From assembly GCA_022601315.1 (NCBI GenBank), contig JAHZIU010000390.1, forward strand, positions 1-10,179: a stretch of DNA of 10,179 nucleotides, given 5' to 3'. This DNA is from Betaproteobacteria bacterium. GTDB lineage: Bacteria > Pseudomonadota > Gammaproteobacteria > Burkholderiales > Nitrosomonadaceae. Positions 1 through 6,752 of the stretch are shown piece by piece. Every line of letters begins with the position of its first letter. The stretch's first letter is position 1. A program made the position numbers and the translations under genes. Under the pieces are notes generated by a model. The model saw nothing but the letters and a program-made list of their open reading frames with translations. It did not search any database and was not told the origin of the DNA.

Positions 1-60
1 AGTAGGTGGCACATTTAGCGTTTCAGCAACTGTTTGTATTACTTGGTCCAATATGCTCAT
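1..60 (-). CDS. Acyl carrier protein, N-terminal fragment (runs off left edge)
   Basis: The reverse complement of the first 60 bases is an open frame starting with ATG at position 60 and reading MSILDQVIQTVAETLNVPPT. This resembles the first helix of a small acyl carrier protein (hydrophobic-acidic pattern, then a short loop). The phosphopantetheine-bearing DSL serine would lie beyond the left edge and cannot be seen. The gene starts 42 bases after the FkbH-like gene stop on the same strand, with a weak purine-rich stretch (AAGAGA) upstream of the ATG, so the two are probably co-transcribed. FkbH-family proteins act on a dedicated ACP, which supports the call. It is inferred to be the stand-alone carrier for the unit loaded by the neighbour rather than the fatty-acid synthesis ACP. 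Only 20 codons are present, so the family call rests on the N-terminus and context. Confidence 0.72.
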   Translation of the reverse strand, partial: MSILDQVIQTVAETLNVPPT

Positions 61-102
61 GGTTACAAAGTCTCTTATAATTTATTGAGAAACACAAACA
101 GG

Positions 103-1971
103 TCATTTCTCAGTTTCATGGATAATTTCAATTGGTGGAAAAGAGGCTTTATCAAACTGTCGCCCGTGTAAATCTATTCTATAGCGACCATTTTTTTCCA
201 AGATGAAGCCGTGATCTTTATAAAAGTTTGAAACTAATTGATTCTTTTTTGTTGGTAGATAATCAGCAACCACATTAGTCACATTGTTTGATGCCAAGTA
301 CGCCAATATTGATTTTAAGAATGCTGTTTCGGCTTGTCGGCCAATCACACGACATGACATAAGAAAACTATCTATTTCCACTAGCGAAGAATCAATGCGC
401 CGGGACAGCATTAAACCGACAATACCGCTATTACCAAAGATATCAGCAAGCGAAAAAGAAGCAACTGTCCAATCATCTGACGCTATGAATTGAAGCATTT
501 GTTGTTGATCGTAGCGACGAGTGGTCAAATTAAATTGATTCGTTTTTTGAGTCAGTTGTGTTAATCGATCGATATTCTCTTTCGAATTGAGTTTGATGGT
601 CATTTTCATTTGGAGTGACACCAAATAATCATGGATGTCGTTTCCGCTTTCACCAAGTTCTTTCTGAAGGTTTTTTCGTTGATGTTCCTGCGCATATAGT
701 TGCGTCTTTTGTAAATCTTCTTCAGTCAAAGAAAGAATCTCCAGTCGCGCAACATGCTCCAAACATGCCGGTATTTCAATCGGCTTATTTGGTGTTTGAA
801 TGACCTGTACCTGAGGCAATCGACTACGCACAATGGCACATTCATGATCGCTGTCGTCAACAAAAATGAAAGAATCAAGACCTAAATTTAGTTCCTCAGC
901 TAGAGAGATTAGGTTCTCATGTTTTGATAGCCAATTGACGCGACGCGCTGCAAAGTGATGTTCACGCAATATCTGGTGTGGATGTTGGGTTAAAACTTCC
1001 TGAACATCTTCTGGATTATTTTTACTGCAAATAGCAAGTATGAAGCCCCTCTTTTGGTAATCCAACAAACGGCGCTGGAAATCAACATAAGTATTTCCAG
1101 GATACTCTGGTCCCAGAGCAATACCATTTATGCCATCTTCTCCAACAATACCGCCCCATAATGTATTATCCGCATCCAGAACAATAACTTTGGCTTTTGG
1201 GTATTTAATAACTGTCGCCAGGCTTATTATTCGCCGCGCCAATTCATTTGCAGCTTGTGGTGCAAATGGAAAGCGTGAAGTATACCAATAGCGTAAATCA
1301 AAAAACTGACTTCTACCCAGTTCAGCAAGCATCTGGTCCAAATCTATAAACATGCTGGACTCAATAGAATTTTGCAAACTGGCTGCAATATCTTTTTTAA
1401 GCGATGACCACCAAGCATATTCGGAACAATCCGCTTGTGCATCGTAAAGCCCAAGTGCAGCAGTCTGCGTACGGGGAAGTATGGTTAACGCCAGCTGGCC
1501 AGAAACATTCGAGCGAAACTTATTTAGAATTTTAATTAAATTCGAAGTTGCTTCTTCGCGTATACCTTGCAACCGATCACGGGTGTATTCGGATATGGGC
1601 TTCTTCAGATCTGGGTGAAGATCTTCATGAGTTAATAGGAATAATGTCAAATCAGGTTTATGTAAAACTAATCCAGAACCATCCTGTGATTCCATAATAT
1701 TCATGCCATATGGCGCATGATAAGTATGGAGTTTTAAACCTTGAGTCACGGCATGGAGATCAAGCCATGGATCCAGAAGATCGCTGGTATAAGTATGTAT
1801 AATACCTAGATTAAAACCATGCGATGATGCTTCTAATGTGCGCAAATACTTGGTTAATGCTAGGGCATTAGGTAATGAAAGATCTCTAGACCAATTGGTT
1901 GTTTGGTCTCTAAGTTCTTGCCGCGATCTTATTGCTAAGAGAGCATCAATATTTGTTTTTTTCTGTCTCAC
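103..1971 (-). CDS. FkbH-like HAD-IIIC phosphatase / GNAT acyltransferase fusion
   Basis: A 622-residue protein with the full FkbH-like layout. An N-terminal SGNH-like or FkbH-specific region covers about residues 50-240. The HAD-IIIC core has motif I VLDADNTLWGG (nucleophile D266, acid/base D268, T270), a motif II serine in CSKNNP (S316), a lysine in NWLSKHENL (K350) and motif IV FVDDSD (D372, D373). A C-terminal GNAT-like domain includes FLMSCRVIGR (about 537-546). Characterised FkbH proteins take the glyceryl unit from 1,3-bisphosphoglycerate and load it on an ACP; homologues in polysaccharide and tetronate clusters do related ACP loading. The start is GTG at 1971, with GAGA 11-14 bases upstream and an in-frame TAA just before it. 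The ACP gene follows after 42 bases; the membrane acyltransferase gene precedes it by 245 bases. Substrate here is inferred, not shown. The GNAT segment reads ADIFGNSG where many relatives have a form like DRFGDNG. Confidence 0.9.
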   Translation of the reverse strand: MRQKKTNIDALLAIRSRQELRDQTTNWSRDLSLPNALALTKYLRTLEASSHGFNLGIIHTYTSDLLDPWLDLHAVTQGLKLHTYHAPYGMNIMESQDGSGLVLHKPDLTLFLLTHEDLHPDLKKPISEYTRDRLQGIREEATSNLIKILNKFRSNVSGQLALTILPRTQTAALGLYDAQADCSEYAWWSSLKKDIAASLQNSIESSMFIDLDQMLAELGRSQFFDLRYWYTSRFPFAPQAANELARRIISLATVIKYPKAKVIVLDADNTLWGGIVGEDGINGIALGPEYPGNTYVDFQRRLLDYQKRGFILAICSKNNPEDVQEVLTQHPHQILREHHFAARRVNWLSKHENLISLAEELNLGLDSFIFVDDSDHECAIVRSRLPQVQVIQTPNKPIEIPACLEHVARLEILSLTEEDLQKTQLYAQEHQRKNLQKELGESGNDIHDYLVSLQMKMTIKLNSKENIDRLTQLTQKTNQFNLTTRRYDQQQMLQFIASDDWTVASFSLADIFGNSGIVGLMLSRRIDSSLVEIDSFLMSCRVIGRQAETAFLKSILAYLASNNVTNVVADYLPTKKNQLVSNFYKDHGFILEKNGRYRIDLHGRQFDKASFPPIEIIHETEK

Positions 1972-2006
1972 GCTCAGTTATTCTCTTGATAAGCATTTAT
2001 GGAAAC

Positions 2007-2034
2007 ATTATCTTTATGCTATACAATTAGTTAA
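2007..2034 (-). promoter_or_regulatory. Candidate sigma-70-like promoter for the FkbH-like gene
   Basis: On the minus strand TTAACT (2029-2034) and GATAAT (2007-2012) are separated by 16 bases. They match the -35 consensus at 4 of 6 and the -10 consensus at 5 of 6 positions. Transcription would begin near 2000, giving a leader of about 30 bases before the GTG at 1971. The surrounding DNA is AT-rich, so such matches arise by chance, and this is only a candidate. Confidence 0.28.
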
Positions 2035-2216
2035 CAGAATATATGCAATATCGTCAGTTCTTACATTAAGGTGAATTTAAGAAAACTTATCGAATAAAAA
2101 AATTTGTACCTGACACTTTTACAAGCAATACAAACGAATCACAGATATCAACTAATCAAATATAATAAATTCGTGACATTCCACAGAATTTCAACCAAAC
2201 TAAATCATCAATAACG

Positions 2217-3326
2217 CTATCTCTTATGCACACCAAACTTCTTGGTTATTATAACTTCAGAAAATTCAACTGCATTGGTAATCCATCTTTTCCATACAAA
2301 TTTCTTCTGTTCTGTCACAAGCGAAATGAGAAATGCCGAAGTAATTGTAAAAAAAAGGATAAGGCAATATCTCCCTAAACTTAGATCCTCAGCATTAAAT
2401 ATAGAATGAAAGAAAATTAGTAATGGCTGATGTAGTAAATACAAGGAAAATGTAGAACCAGCTATTATTCTGACTGGTCGCTCAATCCGATCGAAGATAT
2501 ATAAAAAATGATTGCAGAGCCCGCGAACAGCAACAAAGTGTAACGCAATAACCAAGCCGAGATAGTAATCCGCAATAAAGTGACGACTAAACGCAAGCTC
2601 TTTACGTAATTCTGCGCCAACAAGCTCTTCCAGATAATCAACGCCCCATTTTCCTATACTATACTTAATATAAATATAGATTCCTAAAACTGAAATCGCC
2701 AAGAGTGCGGTAGCCAAGCTTACCGAAATGTTCCTCAAATAGTCAGATTTATAAATATAAACGCCAAGCCACCACAACGGCATCAGTAATACTATTTTGG
2801 GTCCGATGAAGAGACAAATACCCGCGAAAATAATCCAGCGTTTTCTGCCCTTAACAAAAGCAAGTACAGCAAAGCCGATATAATACCAAACTTCATAATT
2901 TAAGCTCCAGTAAGGAACATTGCTGAAAAACTGAATTGCCAAAATCCAAATTTCATTAACAAAAAACAAACTTGTTATTACACGAATAGGCGCATAATCC
3001 CAAGCTTGGTATTCCTCAGGGTAAACAGTTGGATCCAGTGAAAATCCTGTAAAATCCAATGCAGCAGTAAGTATGATCGCGGGAATAGCTACCGAATAAA
3101 TGCGCGCCATTCGTGCAATGGCATAATCTTTGAGTGTATTTTCCTTCGTCTCAGTCACATACGCTATAACAAACCCAGACAGTATAAAGAAAAGGATAAC
3201 AGCTTCATGACCAAATGAGAAAATAACCAAATCTGGATCGTAGATCGTCTTTGAATGAAAAAAAAGGACGAGAAGCGCAGCAAAAAATCTCAAAAAATCC
3301 AAATAAATTGAAAATGATCTTGTCAT
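2217..3326 (-). CDS. Acyltransferase family 3 membrane protein (OafA/YrhL type O-acyltransferase)
   Basis: A 369-residue integral membrane protein with about ten predicted hydrophobic helices, the usual size for a stand-alone acyltransferase-3 domain. Recognisable signatures are YLDFLRFFAALLVLFFH near the N-terminus with H24, FFILSGFVIAY at 46-56, ARMARIYSV with R72 and R75, PYWSLNYEVWYY at 138-149, and STFSLYLLHQPLL near the C-terminus (291-303). Members move acyl groups, often acetyl, from a cytoplasmic donor to sugars of O-antigen, capsule, exopolysaccharide or Nod factors. The ATG at 3326 places the first conserved motif at residue 8, as expected, but no clear Shine-Dalgarno sequence precedes it. 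It lies upstream of, and on the same strand as, the FkbH-like and ACP genes. A role in decorating a surface glycan is inferred; the acceptor and donor cannot be read from sequence. Confidence 0.9.
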   Translation of the reverse strand: MTRSFSIYLDFLRFFAALLVLFFHSKTIYDPDLVIFSFGHEAVILFFILSGFVIAYVTETKENTLKDYAIARMARIYSVAIPAIILTAALDFTGFSLDPTVYPEEYQAWDYAPIRVITSLFFVNEIWILAIQFFSNVPYWSLNYEVWYYIGFAVLAFVKGRKRWIIFAGICLFIGPKIVLLMPLWWLGVYIYKSDYLRNISVSLATALLAISVLGIYIYIKYSIGKWGVDYLEELVGAELRKELAFSRHFIADYYLGLVIALHFVAVRGLCNHFLYIFDRIERPVRIIAGSTFSLYLLHQPLLIFFHSIFNAEDLSLGRYCLILFFTITSAFLISLVTEQKKFVWKRWITNAVEFSEVIITKKFGVHKR

Positions 3327-3363
3327 TTGATATTAAAAACTAAGTATGCTAATCAATTACTAC

Positions 3364-3400
3364 CTATAAAATAGCCAGCTTGATTAAATTTTTTTTATAG
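3364..3400. repeat. AT-rich 8-base inverted repeat
   Basis: CTATAAAA at 3364-3371 is the exact reverse complement of TTTTATAG at 3393-3400, with a 21-base spacer. It lies 38 bases upstream of the acyltransferase start on the minus strand. It could be part of a promoter or operator region or simply chance in AT-rich DNA; the stem has only one G:C pair and would be weak as RNA. Confidence 0.3.
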
Positions 3401-3548
3401 AAAGAAGAAAGATAATTCTTGCGGCCTCAATAACTCATTATGCTTTTCGTCATTTATTCTTGATGTATTTACAGATCAGCTCAAAACCTAAATTTTTTTA
3501 TCGCAAAATTCTTATAAGTTCCTTATATCTCCAACGTAATAGCTCTAA

Positions 3549-3572
3549 TTCTTCCAAGAACGAGTGGAAGAA
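3549..3572. repeat. Perfect 8-bp stem-loop downstream of pgsA
   Basis: TTCTTCCA at 3549-3556 pairs perfectly with TGGAAGAA at 3565-3572 around an 8-base loop (AGAACGAG). It lies about 135 bases past the pgsA stop in the direction of pgsA transcription. Neither strand shows a run of T directly after the stem, so it is not a textbook intrinsic terminator. It may still be a transcript-end or processing structure for the uvrC-pgsA message. Confidence 0.4.
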
Positions 3573-3706
3573 CAGAATCCCCCTTATAGATATGAACAAA
3601 ACTTTTTGCAACTATCTGACTGTGTTCTCCAACACAATACAACAGACCGCCCTATCGAAACCATGATAAAAAACACCACTTTGTTCTTCTTTTCTCACCC
3701 TATCAT

Positions 3707-4282
3707 TTATTTTTCATCTCTTAGGGCTTGTGGGATCGCAGCTTTTAGATAATAAAACATTGACCAGATTGTCAACACAGCGGCCAAATATATCAGCCAA
3801 GTGCCTATTTCTTGCGCATTAAAATATTCACCGACATCACCATGGTAAAGCAACAATGGGATTGCCACCATTTGTGATACTGTTTTTATTTTACCGAGAA
3901 AAGAGACCGCTACACTTTTGGATCTTCCTAATTGCGCCATCCACTCACGTAACGCTGAGACTGTTATTTCCCTGCCAATAATAATTAAGGCTATGGGCGC
4001 ATCCAGTCGTCCCAGGTAAACCAGTACAATTAATGCTGCTGCAACCATGAGCTTGTCTGCCACTGGATCCAAAAATGCGCCAAAAGCTGATGTTTGATTC
4101 AAAACTCGCGCGAGATAGCCATCCAGCCAGTCAGTAATCGCAGCGCCGGCGAATATTATGGTGGCTATCAAATTTTGATTAGCTGGCGTTAACCAGGAAG
4201 ACGGCAAATAGAAAATACCGACAAATAATGGTATAGCGAGTATTCTCAACCAAGTTAATAAATTGGGAAGATTATATGGCAT
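3707..4282 (-). CDS. pgsA: CDP-diacylglycerol--glycerol-3-phosphate 3-phosphatidyltransferase
   Basis: A 191-residue membrane enzyme that makes phosphatidylglycerol phosphate from CDP-diacylglycerol and glycerol-3-phosphate, the committed step to phosphatidylglycerol and cardiolipin. The CDP-alcohol phosphotransferase signature D-x2-DG-x2-AR-x8-G-x3-D-x3-D is complete: D51, D54, G55, A58, R59, G68, D72 and D76. The N-terminus NLPNLLTWLRI and the segment GREITVSALREWMA (103-116) are typical of PgsA, and the rest is hydrophobic helices consistent with an inner-membrane protein. Length is normal for the family. It follows uvrC on the same strand after a long gap (196 bases from the uvrC stop), so it may have its own promoter as well as read-through. 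The ATG at 4282 fits the family N-terminus, although the ribosome binding site is weak. Confidence 0.96.
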   Translation of the reverse strand: MPYNLPNLLTWLRILAIPLFVGIFYLPSSWLTPANQNLIATIIFAGAAITDWLDGYLARVLNQTSAFGAFLDPVADKLMVAAALIVLVYLGRLDAPIALIIIGREITVSALREWMAQLGRSKSVAVSFLGKIKTVSQMVAIPLLLYHGDVGEYFNAQEIGTWLIYLAAVLTIWSMFYYLKAAIPQALRDEK

Positions 4283-4349
4283 AAGACCGTGTACTAAAAA
4301 ACACTTATAAATGTAATTTGCTAAATAAAAAGTTCACTAGGTAGAGTAA

Positions 4350-4374
4350 AGCCTTGACTTTCTGAATGAAGGCT
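4350..4374. repeat. 6-bp stem-loop in the uvrC-pgsA intergenic region
   Basis: AGCCTT at 4350-4355 pairs with AAGGCT at 4369-4374 around a 13-base loop. It lies between the uvrC stop and the pgsA start. No T-run follows on either strand, so terminator activity is doubtful. It could lie in the pgsA leader. The stretch vaguely recalls an anticodon arm, but no other tRNA part is present. Confidence 0.25.
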
Positions 4375-4478
4375 GCAGTGGAGAAAATCACCGACCAGCT
4401 ATTAAGCCAATATTGATCGTCAAAATAGTCATCTTTACAATATATCGGTAATTTTTAAAAGTTATGAACAAAAATGAC

Positions 4479-6329
4479 TCAATGTAGTTCCTTATAAATT
4501 TTCTCTGCCAGTTGGCGGCTAATTCCTTCGGTTTGTTGTAACTCTTCAACACTCGCCGTTAATACACCTTTTAATCCACCAAAGCGGCCTAATAACCCCT
4601 TACGACGCTTTGCCCCTACACCAGCAATATTTTCCAGTGTGGAGCTGGTGCGTGCTTTCCCTCGTCGACTTCGATGTCCTTGAATTGCAAAGCGGTGCGC
4701 TTCATCACGAATTTGTTGAATTAAATGTAAACCAGCATGATCTTTAGGCAATTGTAACGGCTTTTTGTAATTGGGGAAAATCAATTGTTCTAAACCAGGC
4801 TTGCGTCCTTCACCTTTTGCAACACCCAATAAACTGGCATCACTTATTCCAAGTTCCTGCAAAGCTTCTTTAGCCGCACTGACTTGCCCTTTCCCGCCAT
4901 CTATTAAAATCAGATCCGGTAATTGCCCTTCTCCTGTAACAATCTTTTTATATCGTCTGGTCAGAGCGTCGTTTAACGCTGCATAGTCATCTCCCGGCGT
5001 AATCCCGCTAATGTTAAATCGCCGGTATTCATTATTACGCATTGATAAATTATCATAAACCACACAGGAAGCAACCGTTGCCTCCCCCATTGTATGACTG
5101 ATATCGAAACACTCGATACGATTCAAACTTTCCATTTTTAATGTTGATTGTAACGCGATTAAGCGTTCTTCTTGGCTGGCTTGTTGATTCATCATTTGCT
5201 GGAGTGCAAGCTTAGCATTTTCTTTCGCCATTTTCAGCCACACACGCCGATCACCCACCGGTTTCAGATTTATATTGACCTTACGCCCGGATTGTAGCGT
5301 TAATAATTCCTGTAATATTTCACGCTGAATTTTCTCGCCAACAATAATCAAATGCGGCACGCTTCGATTGAGATAATGCTGTGCCAGAAATGCTTCTACT
5401 ACTGTAACAGGTGTACAACCGACGGCATTTTGTGGAAAAAAACATTTGTCACCAAGATGCCGGCCACCTCTCACCATGGCAAGATTGACACAAATCTTAC
5501 CACTACTATCATCATTACTTGCTGCGCAAGCAATGACATCAGCATCCAATGCTTTGCCACTATCTACAAACTGCTTTTCTCTAATTTTTCTTAACGCTTG
5601 GATTTGATCACGAAAAAGTGCTGCTTGTTCGTACTCCATTTGATCGGCTGCTTGTTGCATTTTGTTGTTAATTGTTTCAACAACCTGCGTTTGTTTACCC
5701 TGTAAAAACAATTCAGCATTTGTAACATCCTCATGGTAATCCTGCTGAGAGATTTGATTGACACAGGGACCGCTGCATCGTTTGATCTGATATAGTAAAC
5801 ACGGTCGTGTTCGGTTACTAAATACGCTGTCTACACAAGTTCGCAGACGAAATATTTTTTGTAGCAACTGAATACTTTCTCTTACAACACCTGCATTTGG
5901 AAAAGGTCCAAAATATTCATGTGTTTTATCTAATACGCCCCGGTGAAAGGCAAGACGCGGAAAATCATGGCCACTAAGAATAATATAAGGATAAGATTTA
6001 TCATCTCTAAATAAGATGTTATAGCGCGGCTTGAGTGTTTTGATTAAGTTGTTCTCAAGCAGTAAAGCTTCTGCTTCAGAGCGTGTAACTGTTGTTTCGA
6101 TCGCTGCTATATGCGACACCATTAACTGTGTTCTCGGTGCCAGACTGGCTTTTTGAAAATATGAGGACACACGTTTTTTAAGTGCCAATGCCTTACCGAC
6201 ATAGATTACTTCGCCTGCCGTATTTAGCATACGGTAAACACCAGGTTTTAGTGGCAGGCCAGCACAAAATTCCTTGGCATTAAATTCAGTTTTGACCAAA
6301 TTATTCTTTCCTTGACGCTCCTCACTCAT
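4479..6329 (-). CDS. uvrC: Excinuclease ABC subunit C (UvrC)
   Basis: UvrC makes both the 3' and 5' incisions around bulky DNA lesions after UvrA/UvrB recognition. With the ATG at 6329 the protein is 616 residues. The order is a GIY-YIG nuclease (GVY at 30-32, YVG at 43-45, 3' incision), four cysteines C165, C177, C185 and C189, a UVR domain for UvrB contact (about 217-250), the RNase H-like nuclease (D409 in ECFDISH, GDDYAAL, D477 in LIDGGKGQ, H545 in DEAHRFA, 5' incision), and a C-terminal tandem helix-hairpin-helix (about 563-614). Cysteine spacing 12-8-4 equals that of the E. coli UvrC Fe-S cluster. An in-frame TTG at 6344 would add five residues (MCFDF); I chose the ATG because it leaves a usual UvrC N-terminus, though neither start has a clear Shine-Dalgarno. 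It lies 27 bases after the tautomerase gene and before pgsA. Confidence 0.97.
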   Translation of the reverse strand: MSEERQGKNNLVKTEFNAKEFCAGLPLKPGVYRMLNTAGEVIYVGKALALKKRVSSYFQKASLAPRTQLMVSHIAAIETTVTRSEAEALLLENNLIKTLKPRYNILFRDDKSYPYIILSGHDFPRLAFHRGVLDKTHEYFGPFPNAGVVRESIQLLQKIFRLRTCVDSVFSNRTRPCLLYQIKRCSGPCVNQISQQDYHEDVTNAELFLQGKQTQVVETINNKMQQAADQMEYEQAALFRDQIQALRKIREKQFVDSGKALDADVIACAASNDDSSGKICVNLAMVRGGRHLGDKCFFPQNAVGCTPVTVVEAFLAQHYLNRSVPHLIIVGEKIQREILQELLTLQSGRKVNINLKPVGDRRVWLKMAKENAKLALQQMMNQQASQEERLIALQSTLKMESLNRIECFDISHTMGEATVASCVVYDNLSMRNNEYRRFNISGITPGDDYAALNDALTRRYKKIVTGEGQLPDLILIDGGKGQVSAAKEALQELGISDASLLGVAKGEGRKPGLEQLIFPNYKKPLQLPKDHAGLHLIQQIRDEAHRFAIQGHRSRRGKARTSSTLENIAGVGAKRRKGLLGRFGGLKGVLTASVEELQQTEGISRQLAEKIYKELH

Positions 6330-6356
6330 AAAATCAAAACACAATCAAGGCTGTAA

Positions 6357-6545
6357 CTATTCTCTCTTACCCAGTAGATTTCCACCAATTGCCCAGTTCT
6401 CATGTGGAATCTCATCAAAAGAAATATAAGTAAATGACTTTGGTTTTTCAGCAATACGCTCAAGCGTATCAGCTAGCTCTTCAGCGATTCTTGCTTTTTG
6501 ATCACGTGTTAATGTGCCTGCAATTCGAATATTGACGTACGGCAT
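6357..6545 (-). CDS. 4-oxalocrotonate tautomerase family protein
   Basis: A 62-residue protein of the small tautomerase family; mature members use an N-terminal proline as general base, and here the second codon is proline (MPYVNIRIAG), exposed after Met removal. Further family features are LTRDQKARIAEELADTL, P34 of the mature chain and the C-terminal ENWAIGGNLLGKRE, matching the (F/W)xIGG element. Length is exactly that of classical 4-OT. However, the two arginines that bind the dicarboxylate substrate in Pseudomonas 4-OT (Arg11, Arg39) have no equivalent: the positions read roughly T10/L11 and Y39. It is therefore probably not a genuine oxalocrotonate isomerase, and its substrate is unknown. 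A good ribosome binding site supports the start. No aromatic-degradation genes are nearby; uvrC follows after 27 bases. Confidence 0.9.
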   Translation of the reverse strand: MPYVNIRIAGTLTRDQKARIAEELADTLERIAEKPKSFTYISFDEIPHENWAIGGNLLGKRE

Positions 6546-6552
6546 TGTGCAA

Positions 6553-6560
6553 CTTTCCTC
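6553..6560 (-). promoter_or_regulatory. Strong Shine-Dalgarno site of the tautomerase gene
   Basis: GAGGAAAG on the minus strand lies 7 bases before the ATG at 6545. It is the clearest ribosome binding site in the window and fixes the tautomerase start. The TGA stop of the preceding 62-codon frame overlaps it (TGAGGAAAG), an arrangement seen in translationally coupled genes. Confidence 0.75.
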
Positions 6561-6747
6561 ATATATTAGTTTTAATAACGATATTGATGAGCTGGGGAAT
6601 ATTTATCAACCAATATTGATGCAAATTTATGCATATTCCCGGAAAGGATCGCTGATTAATTGATAAGCCAGTATTTGATGGCAAAAACTTTCCATCATGT
6701 TGGCACAAATTTAGCGCCTTAATTTGATTTTTTATCTCATCATCCAT
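6559..6747 (-). CDS. Small uncharacterised reading frame between UDG and tautomerase
   Basis: A 62-codon frame that I do not recognise. It starts with ATG five bases after the uracil-DNA glycosylase stop and ends with a TGA inside the Shine-Dalgarno of the tautomerase gene, so it fills the gap between two same-strand genes almost exactly. The first half (MDDEIKNQIKALNLCQHDGK) looks like a plausible soluble protein; the second half is rich in Asn and Ile (for example LINIPQLINIVIKTNI), as often seen when AT-rich non-coding DNA is translated. There is no signal peptide, metal motif or known domain, and no clear ribosome binding site of its own, so expression would need coupling to the upstream gene. 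It may be a real small protein, a gene remnant or chance. An inverted repeat lies within it. Confidence 0.3.
   Translation of the reverse strand: MDDEIKNQIKALNLCQHDGKFLPSNTGLSINQRSFPGICINLHQYWLINIPQLINIVIKTNI
6595..6640. repeat. 8-base inverted repeat upstream of the tautomerase gene
   Basis: GGGAATAT at 6595-6602 is the exact reverse complement of ATATTCCC at 6633-6640, with a 30-base spacer that contains the near-palindrome GCAAATTTATGC (6621-6632). It lies 50-95 bases upstream of the tautomerase start, inside the doubtful 62-codon frame. It could be an operator or an RNA structure in the tautomerase leader; no T-run suggests a terminator. Confidence 0.3.
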
Positions 6748-6752
6748 TTTAC

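Larger units (their letters stand above)
3327..3706. other. 380-base intergenic region without a supported gene
   Basis: This AT-rich stretch separates the pgsA stop from the acyltransferase start, both on the minus strand. Short plus-strand frames (for example 3460-3666) have no recognisable domain and no good ribosome binding site. I looked for tRNA genes, which follow pgsA in some proteobacteria, and saw no GTTCGA-type T-arm. The region holds two inverted repeats (3364-3400 and 3549-3572), listed separately. It probably marks the border between the housekeeping run and the accessory cluster and should hold the acyltransferase promoter, which I could not pin down. Confidence 0.6.

Noticed and set aside
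2167..2191. Weak inverted repeat AAATTC/GAATTT after the acyltransferase stop as a terminator
   Set aside because: Only six A:T-rich pairs with a 13-base loop and no T-run of useful length; too weak to call.
3460..3752. Plus-strand frames of 68 and 62 codons between the acyltransferase and pgsA genes
   Set aside because: No domain, no ribosome binding site, overlapping each other and, for the second, the pgsA 3' end; composition looks like translated AT-rich non-coding DNA.
4340..4405. Possible tRNA remnant: GTAGAG, a stem AGCCTT/AAGGCT and a downstream CCA
   Set aside because: No GTTCGA-type T-arm, no 7-bp acceptor pairing, and the loop is 13 bases instead of 7 for an anticodon arm.
303..6620. 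The 11-mer CCAATATTGAT occurs at 303-313, 4408-4418 and 6610-6620
   Set aside because: One copy is inside a coding sequence and the others are unspaced relative to any gene feature; chance or simple AT-rich composition is enough to explain it.
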